Positions 1-9,483 of a DNA stretch of 64,000 nt are shown piece by piece (position 1 is the stretch's first letter; every line of letters begins with the position of its first letter). The notes under the pieces were generated by a model, which was given only the letters and a program-made list of their open reading frames with translations, searched no databases and was not told where the DNA came from. The stretch lies in NCBI RefSeq assembly GCF_014076495.1, contig NZ_CP043575.1, positions 4,955,001-5,019,000 on the forward strand. Direction: 5' to 3'. The stretch comes from Comamonas koreensis. GTDB lineage: Bacteria; Pseudomonadota; Gammaproteobacteria; Burkholderiales; Burkholderiaceae_C. A program made the position numbers and the translations under genes.

Positions 1-1306
1 CTTTCTGGATGCGGTCGCGACCCGCATTGTCGAGCTGGACCGTGGCCAGCTGCGCAGCTACCCCGGCAACTTTGCGCAGTACGTCGTGCAAAAGCAGGAG
101 CAGTTGGCACAAGAGTCGGTGATCAATGCCAAGGCCGACAAACTGCTGGCCCAGGAAGAGATCTGGATCCGCAAGGGCGTCGAAGCCCGCCGCACGCGCA
201 GCCAGAGCCGGATCGAGCGGCTCAAGGTGATGCGCAACGAGCATGCCGCACGCCGCACCGCCCAGGGCAGTGTGAAGATGGACATTGCCTCGGGCACGGG
301 CAGCGCCTACCAGGGCAAGATCGTTGCCGAGCTGACCGATGTCAGCAAGCGTTTTGGCGACCGGACCATTGTGCGCAACTTCAGCACCACGGTGCTGCGC
401 GGCGACAAGATCGGTCTGCTCGGCCCCAATGGCGCGGGCAAAACCACCTTGCTGAAGATGATTCTGGGCGAGTTGGCCGCAGACAGCGGCACGATTCGCC
501 AGGGCGCCAACCTGCAGGTGGCCTATTTTGACCAGATGCGCGATGCCATCAATCTGGATGCAACCCTGGAGGACTTCATCAGCCCGGGCAGCGAATGGAT
601 CGAGATCGGCAACCAGCGCAAGCATGTGAAAAGCTACCTGAGCGATTTCCTGTTCTCGCCCGCACGCGCGCACTCCCCGGTGCGTTCCCTGTCGGGTGGC
701 GAGCGCAACCGCTTGCTGCTGGCCCGCTTGTTTGCCCGCCCCGCCAATGTGCTGGTGCTTGATGAACCCACCAACGACCTGGACATCGACACCCTGGACC
801 TGCTGGAAGACCTGCTGCAGCAGTACGACGGCACGGTCTTCCTCGTCAGCCATGACCGGACCTTTTTGGACAACGTGGTCACCAGCATCATCGCCGCCGA
901 AGGCGATGGCCATTGGCGCGAGTACGAGGGCTCGGTGCAGGACTGGCTGATCCAGTCACGCCGCTCGCGTGAGATTGCCGAGCAGCGGGATGCTGTGCAA
1001 GCCAGCAAGCTGGCCAAAGAGAGCAAGGCCGCCGCCGCTGCCCCCGCGCCAGCGCCCGCTGCAACAGCCGTGCCCAGCGCACAGCCCAAGCGCAAGCTGA
1101 GTTACAAGGACCAGCGCGACCTGGACACCTTGCCCGCCCGCATTGCCGAGCTGGAGGCCGAGCAAAAGGACATCCAGGCCAGGCTGGCCGATGGCAGCCT
1201 CTACACCAAGGACTATGGCCAGGCGATGCAGTTGCAGCAGCGCGATGCCGCCATTGAAGAGCAGCTGCTTGAAGCATTGATGCGCTGGGAAGAGCTGGCC
1301 AGCTGA
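1..1306 (+). CDS. uup: ABC-F ATPase Uup, 5' truncated by window edge
   Basis: Soluble ABC-F protein with two ATPase domains and no membrane segments; the family acts on ribosomes and, for Uup, on precise excision of transposons. The reading frame is open from base 2, so the start and the first ATPase domain lie to the left. Visible are the end of domain 1, the charged inter-domain linker (around 90-290), and the second domain with Walker A GPNGAGKT near 422-445, signature SGGERNR near 690-710 and Walker B LVLDEPTND near 755-780. An Ala/Pro linker then leads to a helical C-terminal domain (about 1090-1300, KRKLSYKDQ onward) that is typical of Uup rather than EttA. The gene converges with the MocR gene. 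Confidence 0.93.
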   Translation, partial: FLDAVATRIVELDRGQLRSYPGNFAQYVVQKQEQLAQESVINAKADKLLAQEEIWIRKGVEARRTRSQSRIERLKVMRNEHAARRTAQGSVKMDIASGTGSAYQGKIVAELTDVSKRFGDRTIVRNFSTTVLRGDKIGLLGPNGAGKTTLLKMILGELAADSGTIRQGANLQVAYFDQMRDAINLDATLEDFISPGSEWIEIGNQRKHVKSYLSDFLFSPARAHSPVRSLSGGERNRLLLARLFARPANVLVLDEPTNDLDIDTLDLLEDLLQQYDGTVFLVSHDRTFLDNVVTSIIAAEGDGHWREYEGSVQDWLIQSRRSREIAEQRDAVQASKLAKESKAAAAAPAPAPAATAVPSAQPKRKLSYKDQRDLDTLPARIAELEAEQKDIQARLADGSLYTKDYGQAMQLQQRDAAIEEQLLEALMRWEELAS

Positions 1307-1346
1307 TCCGGCGCCGCGCTGTGCCTTTGAACAGGTTCTTAGCGAT

Positions 1347-2813
1347 TCAGCGCGGCATGGACTCGGCCTGCGCAAACTCCGCGCGCACCCGCTGGTAAAC
1401 CCGCCAGAAGCTCGGGTCCTGCGTGCAGGCATAGTTGATGCGCATCAGCGTGGACGGCTGGCGGCTCGCATGAAAGAGGCTGCCTGGCGCAATCAGGTAG
1501 TTTTCATCGAGCATGCGCTGGGCCAGCACCTCGGTATCCATGCCGGTATCGACCCAGCCGAACATGCCTGCGGGCTCGGTGACAAAGCGGCAACCAGCCT
1601 CCAGCGCCAGCGGCACGCTGTGCTTGCGCGCCTGCACTAGGTGGCTGCGCATGCGCTCGATATGGCGCCGCAGCTGGCCGTTTTCCATGCACAGCGCCAT
1701 CGCGCGCTCCATCAGCGCCGGGCTGGTCAAGGTCGACAGCAGCTTGGTGTCCAGCATGCGGTCCACCAGATCGGGTGGCGCCGCCATATAACCCACGCGC
1801 CAGTTGGGCGCCAGAATCTTGGCAAAGCCGCTCACATAGATACTGCGCTTCAAGCCATCGAGCACGCTGAGCCGCGTGGCATGCTCGGGGGCGATATGGC
1901 TGTAGGTGTCGTCCTCAACGATATAGAAATTGAAGGCCTGCGCCAGTTGCAGCACCTGGTGGGCGGCTGCCGGGTGCAGGCTGTAGCTGGTGGGGTTGTG
2001 CAGCACGCTGACGCTGACATAGAGCTTGGGCGCATGGGTTTCGCAGTAATGGCGCATGACGGCCAGATCCGGGCCATCGGGCCCGCGCGGCACCGGCAGC
2101 ACCTGCATGCCCAGCGCCGCCAGCCGGGCAAACTCCACCGACCAACCAGGCTCCTCCACCATCACCGCATCGCCCGCTTTCAGCAAGGTGCGGCTGACAA
2201 TATCCAGCCCCTGGGTGGCGCCCATCGTGGTCATCACCTGCTCCACCCCCACCGGCAAGCCCAGCTCCTTGAGCCGATCGGCCAGCAGCGCGCGCAGCAG
2301 CTCATCGCCCATGGGCGCGCCGTAGCTCCAGTGCATGGCATGCAGCGCGTCCGAGCCCACGACCTTGCGCAGCGCCGATTGCAAAAACTGGTTCTGCAGC
2401 CATTCGGGCGGGAACATGCCCGCCCCCGGCTGCGGGTGCGTGGCCTTGTGCATCATGCCCCGGATCAGCGAGGTCGCATTGATGCGGGCAGAGGCCGCCG
2501 GCAGCGACAGCGACACCGCATCCTTCAAGGTCTTGTCCTTGGCCGCAGGGGCAGCGGATGGCGCGGTGACCACGGCCTTGGCCACATAGTCACGCACATA
2601 AAAGCCGCGTTGGCGGCGCGCCTCGACCAAGCCCTGGGCCTGCAGCAAGTCATAGGCCGCGACCACGGTATAGGGGCTGACGCTTTGCTGGGCAGCGCAG
2701 GCCCGCACCGACGGCAGCCGCGCGCCGGCCGGCAGCAGGCGCGAGCGAATGCGTTCGGCAAAGCGCGCCGCCAGTTGCTCGGTCAGGGTATGGGTGGTAT
2801 CGCGGGTCAGCAT
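1347..2813 (-). CDS. MocR-type regulator (GntR HTH fused to aminotransferase fold)
   Basis: A 488-residue transcription factor with an N-terminal winged-helix GntR domain (about residues 1-75, with LPSVRACAAQ and TVVAAYDLLQAQGLVE) and a class I aminotransferase-like domain that binds PLP as effector sensor. The Schiff-base lysine is Lys332 in SGFAKILAPNWRVGY. MocR proteins usually control a neighbouring amino-compound gene and their own promoter. It is divergent from the LysE-type exporter gene. I chose the ATG at 2813 because the HTH begins just after it and three candidate half-sites lie 33-80 bp upstream; an ATG at 2858 is also in frame but would place those sites in the coding region. The effector cannot be told from sequence. 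Confidence 0.9.
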   Translation of the reverse strand: MLTRDTTHTLTEQLAARFAERIRSRLLPAGARLPSVRACAAQQSVSPYTVVAAYDLLQAQGLVEARRQRGFYVRDYVAKAVVTAPSAAPAAKDKTLKDAVSLSLPAASARINATSLIRGMMHKATHPQPGAGMFPPEWLQNQFLQSALRKVVGSDALHAMHWSYGAPMGDELLRALLADRLKELGLPVGVEQVMTTMGATQGLDIVSRTLLKAGDAVMVEEPGWSVEFARLAALGMQVLPVPRGPDGPDLAVMRHYCETHAPKLYVSVSVLHNPTSYSLHPAAAHQVLQLAQAFNFYIVEDDTYSHIAPEHATRLSVLDGLKRSIYVSGFAKILAPNWRVGYMAAPPDLVDRMLDTKLLSTLTSPALMERAMALCMENGQLRRHIERMRSHLVQARKHSVPLALEAGCRFVTEPAGMFGWVDTGMDTEVLAQRMLDENYLIAPGSLFHASRQPSTLMRINYACTQDPSFWRVYQRVRAEFAQAESMPR

Positions 2814-2845
2814 GGCAAAAGAGTGAGATGTACTGGTTTTGGCAC

Positions 2846-2893
2846 CAATACAGTTCATGGTATTGATTTTCTGTCTGTACTGTAACTGTATTG
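2846..2893. promoter_or_regulatory. Candidate operator, three CAATAC half-sites
   Basis: In the MocR/LysE intergenic region CAATAC (2846-2851) is repeated inverted as GTATTG at 2860-2865 and again at 2888-2893. The outer pair extends to a perfect 9-bp inverted repeat, CAATACAGT (2846-2854) and ACTGTATTG (2885-2893). The position, and the habit of MocR/GntR regulators to bind repeated half-sites at divergent promoters, suggest this is the MocR binding region. Function is inferred. Confidence 0.5.
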
Positions 2894-3037
2894 CTATCAG
2901 CGCTACATTATTTTTTGGCAAGCCTGCCCCCGAGGCCCAAACTGTCCCCGCCGCAACCGGACCGCCCCCTCGCTCTGCCGGAATGCTGCAGCGGCAGGGC
3001 ATGATGGGATCCCCCAAGGGCCGTAGATACGATCACC

Positions 3038-3646
3038 ATGACAACGACCATGACCGCCGTAGAGTTCAGCGCATTTCTGGTACTGGCCACGGCCATGAGC
3101 TTCACCCCCGGGCCCAACACCACGATGGCGGCAGCCATGGGTGCCAACTGGGGGCTCAAACCCGCGATGCGCTTTGTCTGGGGCGTGCCCCTGGGCTGGG
3201 GCGCCCTGCTGCTGCTTTGCGCCAGCGGCGTGGGTGCGCTGGTCATGGCGGCGCCCGCTCTCAAAGGCGCCATCAAGGCGGTCGGCATTGTCTACCTGGT
3301 CTGGCTGGCCTACAAACTCAGCCGCAGCGGCCGATTGGCTGAGGCCCAAAACGGCCATCTGCTCGGTTTTTGGCAGGCCGTGGGCTTGCAGTTCGTCAAC
3401 GTCAAGGCCTGGTTGTTGGCGCTGGCCATTGTCGCGGGCTGGATTGTCGGCTTTCAGGATGCGCTGACGCGCCTGGCCATCGTGCTGCCGGTGATGCTGT
3501 TTTACGCCTTTGCCAGCAACTTTCTCTATGCCTCCGTTGGCGCGCTGCTGCGCAGCTGGCTGGCCCAGGGCCAGCGCCTGCTGTGGTTCAACCGGGCGAT
3601 GGCGCTGATCCTGGTGCTGACCGCAGCCTGGATGATCAAGGCCTGA
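3038..3646 (+). CDS. LysE/RhtB family amino-acid exporter
   Basis: A 202-residue inner-membrane protein with about six hydrophobic segments and the LysE/RhtB opening FTPGPNTTMAAAMGANWG near residues 23-40, which carries the family's conserved PGP-N region. The family exports amino acids and derivatives such as lysine, homoserine lactone and threonine. Divergence from the MocR regulator suggests the exporter is a regulatory target and that the pathway handles an amino-group compound. The ribosome site before the ATG at 3038 is weak. Substrate is unknown. Confidence 0.88.
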   Translation: MTTTMTAVEFSAFLVLATAMSFTPGPNTTMAAAMGANWGLKPAMRFVWGVPLGWGALLLLCASGVGALVMAAPALKGAIKAVGIVYLVWLAYKLSRSGRLAEAQNGHLLGFWQAVGLQFVNVKAWLLALAIVAGWIVGFQDALTRLAIVLPVMLFYAFASNFLYASVGALLRSWLAQGQRLLWFNRAMALILVLTAAWMIKA

Positions 3647-3908
3647 AGCCCGGAAGAAACAAAGCCTGTGCCACCACCCTCAAGCCCACCGCTAGACGGA
3701 CAATCAAAGCCCTACTGGCAGGCCCGAGATGAGGCCTGCCCCTGCAAACCAACCAACATGCAGGCCAAAAGCCTGCCGGCAGAGGCCGCCCGCCGTGTGC
3801 CATCCCAGACGCCCGGCCCCGCCAATACGCCAACCCCAAGGTGGCTCTGCGCTGCATCCACCCCGGCCAGGGCGATGTCGCCCCGGCTACCTGTAATGAG
3901 ATGAGGAA
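3647..3908. other. Non-coding spacer with one hairpin
   Basis: No convincing gene is present between the exporter and the aminotransferase. A perfect 8-bp inverted repeat, GGCAGGCC (3717-3724) and GGCCTGCC (3733-3740), could form a hairpin but no T-run follows. A GAGGAA ribosome site (about 3901-3906) precedes the aminotransferase ATG at 3909. The promoter of the downstream genes may lie here, but I could not identify it. Confidence 0.4.
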
Positions 3909-5099
3909 ATGATGACGAACTGGACCCTGGCCAAACGCGCCGCCAGCATGAACCCCTCGGTGATCCGCGAGATCCTGAAAGTGACCGAGAAGCCCGGCAT
4001 CATCAGCCTGGCCGGTGGCTTGCCCTCCCCCAAGACCTTCCCGATCGCGGCCTTCAAGGAAGCGGCGGACAAGGTGCTGCTGCAAGACGGCGCCTCTGCG
4101 CTGCAATACGCCGCCAGCGAAGGCTATGCGCCGTTGCGCGAGTTTGTGGCCCAGCAGCTGCCCTGGGACGTCAGCCCCGACCAGGTGCTGATCACCACCG
4201 GCTCCCAACAGGGCCTGGATTTGATGGGCAAGATCCTGCTCGACGAGGGCAGCCGCCTGCTGGTGGAGACCCCCACCTATCTGGGCGCGCTGCAGGCCTT
4301 TTCCCCCCAGCAACCCCAGGTGGTGGGGGTGGACAGCGATGACCAGGGCGTGATCCCCGACGACCTGGTGCGCAAAGCCGGAGAAGGCGCGGACAAGGCA
4401 CGCATGGTCTACCTGCTGCCCAACTTCCAGAACCCGACCGGCCGCAGCATGGACGACGCCCGCCGCCAGGCCGTGGTAGACCGCCTGGCCACATTAGGCA
4501 TTCCGTTTCTGGAAGACAACCCCTATGGCGACCTCTGGTACGACCAGGCGCCCCCTGCCCCGCTGACCGCCCGCAACCCCGAGGGCGGCGTGTACCTGGG
4601 CTCCTTCTCCAAGGTGCTGGCACCCGGCCTGCGCCTGGGTTATGTGGTGGCGCCCAAGGCCGTCTACACCAAGCTGCTGCAGGCCAAGCAGGCGGCCGAT
4701 CTGCACACGCCCACCTTCAACCAGCGCATGGTGGCCGAGGTGGTGCAAAGCGGCTTTCTGGACCAGCATGTGCCCACCATCCGCACGCTCTACAAAAAGC
4801 AGCGCGATGCGATGCTGGCCGCGCTGGCTGAACATTTCGCGGACCTGGATGTGCAGTGGACCACGCCGACGGGCGGCATGTTCCTCTGGCTGCGCATGCC
4901 CGAAGGCATTGATACCGTCGCCATGCTGCCCGCCGCCGTCGAGCGCAATGTGGCCTATGTGCCCGGCAGCGCCTTCTATGCCAGCCAGCCCGACAACCGC
5001 ACGATGCGCCTGTCCTATGTAACGGCCTCGGAAGAGCAGATCCATATTGCGATCCGGGCGCTGGCTGATACGGTGCGTGCCGCGCTGGCAGCGCGATAA
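3909..5099 (+). CDS. PLP-dependent aminotransferase, LysN/2-aminoadipate type
   Basis: A 396-residue cytosolic fold-type I aminotransferase of the MocR-related subgroup without an HTH domain. Seen are SLAGGLPSPKTFP (about residues 34-46), the substrate-site NPTGRSM, and the PLP lysine Lys235 in SFSKVLAPGLRLGY. Members act on 2-aminoadipate, aromatic or branched-chain amino acids; the exact substrate here is unknown. It is the first of a run of same-strand genes to 9466. A strong GAGGAA ribosome site precedes the start; ATGATG offers two adjacent start codons. Confidence 0.9.
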   Translation: MMTNWTLAKRAASMNPSVIREILKVTEKPGIISLAGGLPSPKTFPIAAFKEAADKVLLQDGASALQYAASEGYAPLREFVAQQLPWDVSPDQVLITTGSQQGLDLMGKILLDEGSRLLVETPTYLGALQAFSPQQPQVVGVDSDDQGVIPDDLVRKAGEGADKARMVYLLPNFQNPTGRSMDDARRQAVVDRLATLGIPFLEDNPYGDLWYDQAPPAPLTARNPEGGVYLGSFSKVLAPGLRLGYVVAPKAVYTKLLQAKQAADLHTPTFNQRMVAEVVQSGFLDQHVPTIRTLYKKQRDAMLAALAEHFADLDVQWTTPTGGMFLWLRMPEGIDTVAMLPAAVERNVAYVPGSAFYASQPDNRTMRLSYVTASEEQIHIAIRALADTVRAALAAR

Positions 5100-5210
5100 G
5101 CCAGCTGGCCTGATCGCCAGAGCGCCAGTCCGCATGGCAGGCACTCTGGCCACACCACCACCACGCAGCCCGCCTGTGCGCGGGCCGCGCGCCAATACCA
5201 AGGAAGAGAC

Positions 5211-5852
5211 ATGCTGAAAATCTGGGGCCGCATCAGCTCGATCAATGTGCGCAAGGCCGTCTGGGCCGCGCAGGAAGTGGGCGTTGCGTTTGAGCGCATA
5301 GACACCGGCGGCAAGTTTGGCGGCACGCAGACGCCGGAGTTTCTGGCCCGCAACCCCAATGCGATGGTACCGGCCATCGAAGACGGCGAAGGCGCCATGC
5401 GGCTGACCCTGTTCGAGTCCAATGTGATCGTGCGCTACCTCTGCGCCCGCTACGCGCCCGGCGTGCTCTACCCGGCAGCGCTGGCCCAGCGCTTTGATGC
5501 CGAGCGCTGGATGGACTGGCAGCAAACGACGATGAACCCCGCCGGGCGCGATGCGTTTATCCAGCTCATCCGCACCGCCCCCGCGCAGCGCGATGCGCCA
5601 AAGATCGCCGCCTCCATCGCCGCAATGGAGCCCTTGCTGCAGCTGCTGGACCGGCATCTGGCCAGCCAGCCCTATCTGCAAGGCGCACAGTTCGGCATGG
5701 CCGATATCCCCGTCGCCTGCGAGGTGCACCGCTGGTGGAACCTGCCCGCCGCCGCCTACCAGCGGCCCCACTACCCACATGTGGAGCGCTGGTTTGCCGC
5801 GATGCTGGCCCGCCCGGCCAGCCGGGGCGTGTTGGATATCACGATCGAATAA
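5211..5852 (+). CDS. Glutathione S-transferase family protein
   Basis: A 213-residue cytosolic GST: an N-terminal thioredoxin-like half (about 1-85) with the glutathione-binding PNAMVPAIED and LFESNVIVRYL segments, followed by an all-helical C-terminal half. GSTs conjugate or isomerise electrophiles; which substrate applies here is not shown. A GGAAGAGAC ribosome site lies just before the ATG. The gene lies 111 bp after the aminotransferase and 78 bp before the first PhzF gene, compatible with one transcript. Confidence 0.88.
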   Translation: MLKIWGRISSINVRKAVWAAQEVGVAFERIDTGGKFGGTQTPEFLARNPNAMVPAIEDGEGAMRLTLFESNVIVRYLCARYAPGVLYPAALAQRFDAERWMDWQQTTMNPAGRDAFIQLIRTAPAQRDAPKIAASIAAMEPLLQLLDRHLASQPYLQGAQFGMADIPVACEVHRWWNLPAAAYQRPHYPHVERWFAAMLARPASRGVLDITIE

Positions 5853-5930
5853 GCGCCGCCCAGCCCGCTCCCCGCACCGCGCCAAAACGGCTCGCCCCAC
5901 CATTTGTTGACATCCCAAGACCCAACCACC

Positions 5931-6815
5931 ATGCAGCCACGCCGCTTTGCCCAGCTCGATGTATTTGCCCACCATGCGCTGCAAGGCAATGCGCTGGCCG
6001 TGGTGCTCGATGGCGAGGGCCTCAGCGCCGCGGCGATGCTGAACTTTGCGCGCTGGACCAACCTGTCCGAAACTACCTTTGTGCTGCCGCCCACGGCCGA
6101 GGGGGCCGACGGTGGCGCCGATTACCGCTTGCGCATCTTTACCCCGGCGGGCGAGCTGGCCTTTGCCGGCCACCCAACCCTGGGCAGCTGCCAGGCCTGG
6201 CTCAACGCCGGCGGCACACCGCGCCAAGCGCAGCGGGTGGTGCAGGAATGCGCCAAAGGCCTGGTCAGCATCCAACGCTCGGCTGCTGCTGGATTGGAGG
6301 GCTTGGCCTTTGCCGCGCCACCGCTGCAGCGCAGCGAGGTACCCGCCGGTGTGCAGGCGCAGGTGCTGGCCGCCCTGGCACTGCAGGCCGATGACCTGGT
6401 CGCCGCGCAGTGGCTGGACAATGGATCACGCTGGATGGGCTTGCTGATGCGCGATATAGAGGTGCTACCCCGCGCCCAGCCCAACGCGGCTGCGCTGCGG
6501 GCACTGGGCGTCAAGGCCGGCCTCTGCGCCCTCCACCGGCCCTGCAGCGGCACGATTGCGGCAGAACCTGTGCTGGAAGTGCGCGGCATCACCTTGACCG
6601 CCCACGGCATTGCCGAAGACCCGGCCACCGGCAGCCTCAATGCCAGCCTGGCCCAGTGGCTCAGCGCAGTCGGCCATATCGCTCTGCCCTACTGCGTGCA
6701 GCAAGGGGCGGCGATCGGCCGCGCGGGCCGCATGCGCCTGGTCGCCGATGCGCAGGGCCAGATCTGGGTGCAGGGGCGTGTACACAGCGTGGTCACCGGC
6801 CACGTCGTTCTCTGA
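5931..6815 (+). CDS. PhzF-family isomerase (first of a tandem pair)
   Basis: A 294-residue PhzF-like protein with two similar alpha/beta-barrel halves around a central cleft. The family catalyses proton-transfer isomerisations or epimerisations without metal or cofactor. The conserved acidic segment WTNLSETTF (about residues 39-47, with the catalytic Glu), [17 protein letters not shown] and [15 protein letters not shown] are present. It is shorter in the middle than its neighbour. I chose the ATG at 5931, where family similarity (QLDVFAHHALQGNALAVV) begins. The stop lies 22 bp before the paralogous gene, so the pair looks like an operon formed by duplication. Confidence 0.9.
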   Translation: MQPRRFAQLDVFAHHALQGNALAVVLDGEGLSAAAMLNFARWTNLSETTFVLPPTAEGADGGADYRLRIFTPAGELAFAGHPTLGSCQAWLNAGGTPRQAQRVVQECAKGLVSIQRSAAAGLEGLAFAAPPLQRSEVPAGVQAQVLAALALQADDLVAAQWLDNGSRWMGLLMRDIEVLPRAQPNAAALRALGVKAGLCALHRPCSGTIAAEPVLEVRGITLTAHGIAEDPATGSLNASLAQWLSAVGHIALPYCVQQGAAIGRAGRMRLVADAQGQIWVQGRVHSVVTGHVVL

Positions 6816-6837
6816 ATACCGAAGAAAGGAAGCTCTT

Positions 6838-7776
6838 ATGCGTACACGCGCCTTTATGCAGGTGGATGTGTTTTCCGAAACCGCCTACCGTGGCAACCCG
6901 CTGGCCGTGGTGCTCGAAGGCGAGGGCCTGAGCGACGAGGCCATGCAGGCCTTTGCCCGCTGGACCAATCTGTCCGAAACCACCTTTTTGCTGCCACCCA
7001 CACCCGAGGGCCGCGCCCAGGGTGCGGACTACCGGGTGCGCATCTTCACCCCCGGCGGCGAGCTGCCTTTTGCCGGCCACCCGACCTTGGGCAGTTGTCA
7101 CGCCTGGCTCGCAGCCGGCGGCCAGCCGCAGCAGACCGGCCGCATTGTGCAGGAATGCGCCAAGGGCCTGGTGCCCTTGCAGCAAGACGCGCGCAATGGC
7201 CGGCTGGCCTTTGCCGCGCCCTCACTCAGCCGCAGCGCCATCAGCGCGGCCGAGCTGGCCCCGGTGCTGCAGGCCATCGGGCTGCAGGCAGACCAGGTGC
7301 TGGCCCAGCAAAAGCTGGACAACGGCCCCGTGTTCTGGGCCTTGCTGCTGGACGACCCCGACACTGTGCTTGCGATCCAGCCTGATCTGGCGGCGCTGCA
7401 TGGCCTGGGCATGGAGCTGGCCGTGGCCGCGCTGTACCCGCAAGCGGGCAAGGCACTGATCGGCCGCGCCAGCCGCGAGGCGCGTGCGTTTGACGGCGCC
7501 ACGGGCCAGGCCAGCCGCCCACCGGAGGCCGATATCGAGGTGCGCGTCTGGTTCAACACCGGCACCAGCCTCAGCGAAGACCCGATCACCGGCAGCCTCA
7601 ACGCCAGCCTGGCCCAGTGGCTGCTGGCCGAGGGCCATCTGCAGGCCCCCTATGTCGCCAGCCAGGGCATCAACCTGGACCGCAGCGGCATCGTCAACAT
7701 CGCGCAGGATGCGGCAGGCCAAGTCTGGGTAGGCGGCCATATCTCCGCAGGCATCCAGGGCGAGGTGCTGCTGTGA
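6838..7776 (+). CDS. PhzF-family isomerase (second of a tandem pair)
   Basis: A 312-residue paralogue of the preceding protein, with the same marks: [48 protein letters not shown] and [15 protein letters not shown]. It carries about 20 extra residues before the EDPITGS motif, nearer the usual family length. A GAAAGGA ribosome site precedes the ATG at 6838. Its TGA overlaps the GTG start of the next gene. The two proteins may form homodimers with different specificity; substrates are unknown. Confidence 0.9.
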   Translation: MRTRAFMQVDVFSETAYRGNPLAVVLEGEGLSDEAMQAFARWTNLSETTFLLPPTPEGRAQGADYRVRIFTPGGELPFAGHPTLGSCHAWLAAGGQPQQTGRIVQECAKGLVPLQQDARNGRLAFAAPSLSRSAISAAELAPVLQAIGLQADQVLAQQKLDNGPVFWALLLDDPDTVLAIQPDLAALHGLGMELAVAALYPQAGKALIGRASREARAFDGATGQASRPPEADIEVRVWFNTGTSLSEDPITGSLNASLAQWLLAEGHLQAPYVASQGINLDRSGIVNIAQDAAGQVWVGGHISAGIQGEVLL

Positions 7777-8465
7777 ACGGCGCCGGACTGGACCACCTGG
7801 TTGTCATGGCCGCCAGCCTGGACGAAGGCCTGGCCTGGTGCGAGGCGAGCTTGGGCGTGACGCCTGATGCGGGCGGCCAGCATGCCTTCATGGGCACCCA
7901 CAACCGCCTACTGCGCATCAGCAGCCCGGCCTTTGCAGCGAGTTACCTGGAGATCATCGCGATCGACCCGCAAGGCCAGGCGCCTGGCGGCCATCGCCGC
8001 TGGTTTGACATGGACGATGCCGCGCTGCAGGCCCAGGTGCGCAGCCAGGGGCCGCAGCTGACCCACTGGGTCGCGCGCGTCAGCGGCATAGCACAAGCGA
8101 CCGAGGCCTTGCGCGCCCTGGGCTATGGCGCCGGCACGCCCCAGGCCGCCAGCCGGCAAACGCCCCGGGGCCTGCTGGCCTGGCAAATTGGCCTGCGCCC
8201 CGATGGCCAGCGCCTGCTCCAGGGCCTGCTGCCCACCTTGATTGAATGGGGGGAGCAGCACCCGGAAACCAGCATGGCGGATAAAGGCGTTGCACTGCAG
8301 CAGCTGCAGCTGCTGCACCCCGATGCAGCGGCCCTGCACACCGCGCTGCAGGCAATAGGCCTGGGCAGCCACCCCGCCTTACAGGTGGCCCAAGCGCCCA
8401 CGCCTGCGCTGGTCGCGCATTTGCACACGCCCAAGGGGCTGGTGCAGCTGCGCAGCCGTCTCTGA
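7773..8465 (+). CDS. Glyoxalase-like (VOC) domain protein
   Basis: A 230-residue protein starting [24 protein letters not shown], the opening strand and helix of the glyoxalase-like VOC fold. VOC enzymes are usually metal-dependent lyases, dioxygenases or isomerases. The start is the GTG at 7773, which overlaps the previous TGA at 7774-7776 and implies translational coupling. The second half is only weakly VOC-like. A specific reaction cannot be assigned. Confidence 0.78.
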   Translation: MNGAGLDHLVVMAASLDEGLAWCEASLGVTPDAGGQHAFMGTHNRLLRISSPAFAASYLEIIAIDPQGQAPGGHRRWFDMDDAALQAQVRSQGPQLTHWVARVSGIAQATEALRALGYGAGTPQAASRQTPRGLLAWQIGLRPDGQRLLQGLLPTLIEWGEQHPETSMADKGVALQQLQLLHPDAAALHTALQAIGLGSHPALQVAQAPTPALVAHLHTPKGLVQLRSRL

Positions 8466-8497
8466 CCCGCTCTTCAACGCACCCTTTTTTCTGATCT

Positions 8498-9466
8498 ATG
8501 CAAGCCATCTCCCTGCCCAGCCTCGCCGAAATCGAGGCCGCCTCCCGCATCGTCTACCGTGAGTTCCAGGCCACGCCGCAGTACCGCTGGCAGCTGCTGG
8601 GCGAACGCCTGGGGGCCGAGTGCTGGCTCAAGCACGAGAACCACACGCCCGTCGGCGCGTTCAAGATCCGGGGCGGTCTGTCTTACTTTGCACAGATGGC
8701 AGCGCGCGGCACCCTGCCCGCGCAGGTGATCAGCGCCACGCGCGGCAACCATGGCCAGAGCATTGCCTGGGCTGCGCGCAGCCATGGCGTGCGCTGCACC
8801 ATCGTCGTGCCCCATGGCAACTCGGTCGAGAAGAACTTGGCGATGCGCTCGCTGGGTGCCGAGCTGATCGAGCACGGAGACGACTTCCAGGCCGCCCGCG
8901 AGCATGCGATGGCGCTGGCCGAGCACAGCGGCGCCCACATGGTGCCCAGCTACCACCCGGACCTGGTCAGCGGCGTCAGCACCTACTGGTGGGAATTTTT
9001 GCGCGCCGTGCCGCATTTGCAGACCGTCTATGTGCCCATTGGCCTGGGCTCGGGCGCCTGCGCCGCCGTGGCGGCCAAGCTGGCCTTGCAGCACCCGGTG
9101 CGCATTGTCGGCGTGATCAGCACCGGCGCCACCACCTACCGTGATTCCATCGCCGCCGGTGAAGTAGTCGAGGCGGTGGTCAGCACCGAGATTGCCGACG
9201 GCATGGCCGTGCGCCGCGCCGACCCGATGGCCCTGCCGGTGCTGCGCCAGCACCTGGACCACCTGGTGGCCGTCAGCGACGACGAGGTGCGCGCAGCGAT
9301 GCGCTTCCTGTTTACCGACACCCACAATGTGGCCGAAGGCGCCGGTGCCGGCGCCCTGGCCGCCGCGCTGCAGGAGCGCGAACAGATCACCGGCCAGACC
9401 GTGGGCCTGGCGCTGACCGGCGGCAATGTCGATGCGGCCGTGTTCAGCGAGGTGCTGCGGGGTTGA
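8498..9466 (+). CDS. Threonine/serine dehydratase-like PLP enzyme (EutB-like)
   Basis: A 322-residue fold-type II PLP enzyme. The PLP lysine is Lys56 in HTPVGAFKIRGG, with the phosphate loop GLGSGACAAV and the ATRGNHGQS motif after it. There is no C-terminal ACT regulatory domain, so it is a catabolic-type dehydratase. The family includes threonine and hydroxyectoine-pathway (EutB) dehydratases, which form 2-oxo acids and ammonia. No other ectoine-degradation genes are nearby, so the EutB name is only a resemblance. It ends the same-strand run that begins at 3909. Confidence 0.86.
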   Translation: MQAISLPSLAEIEAASRIVYREFQATPQYRWQLLGERLGAECWLKHENHTPVGAFKIRGGLSYFAQMAARGTLPAQVISATRGNHGQSIAWAARSHGVRCTIVVPHGNSVEKNLAMRSLGAELIEHGDDFQAAREHAMALAEHSGAHMVPSYHPDLVSGVSTYWWEFLRAVPHLQTVYVPIGLGSGACAAVAAKLALQHPVRIVGVISTGATTYRDSIAAGEVVEAVVSTEIADGMAVRRADPMALPVLRQHLDHLVAVSDDEVRAAMRFLFTDTHNVAEGAGAGALAAALQEREQITGQTVGLALTGGNVDAAVFSEVLRG

Positions 9467-9483
9467 TCCTCAGCGGGTAGCCA

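Noticed and set aside
3668..3904. A 78-codon plus-strand frame between exporter and aminotransferase
   Set aside because: Pro/Ala-rich product with no family marks or ribosome site; typical of spurious high-GC frames.
5931..7776. Phenazine biosynthesis locus, suggested by the PhzF-like genes
   Set aside because: No other phz genes are present; PhzF-like proteins occur widely outside phenazine clusters.
8498..9466. Ectoine degradation cluster, suggested by the EutB-like enzyme
   Set aside because: None of the companion doe/eut genes or an ectoine transporter is nearby.
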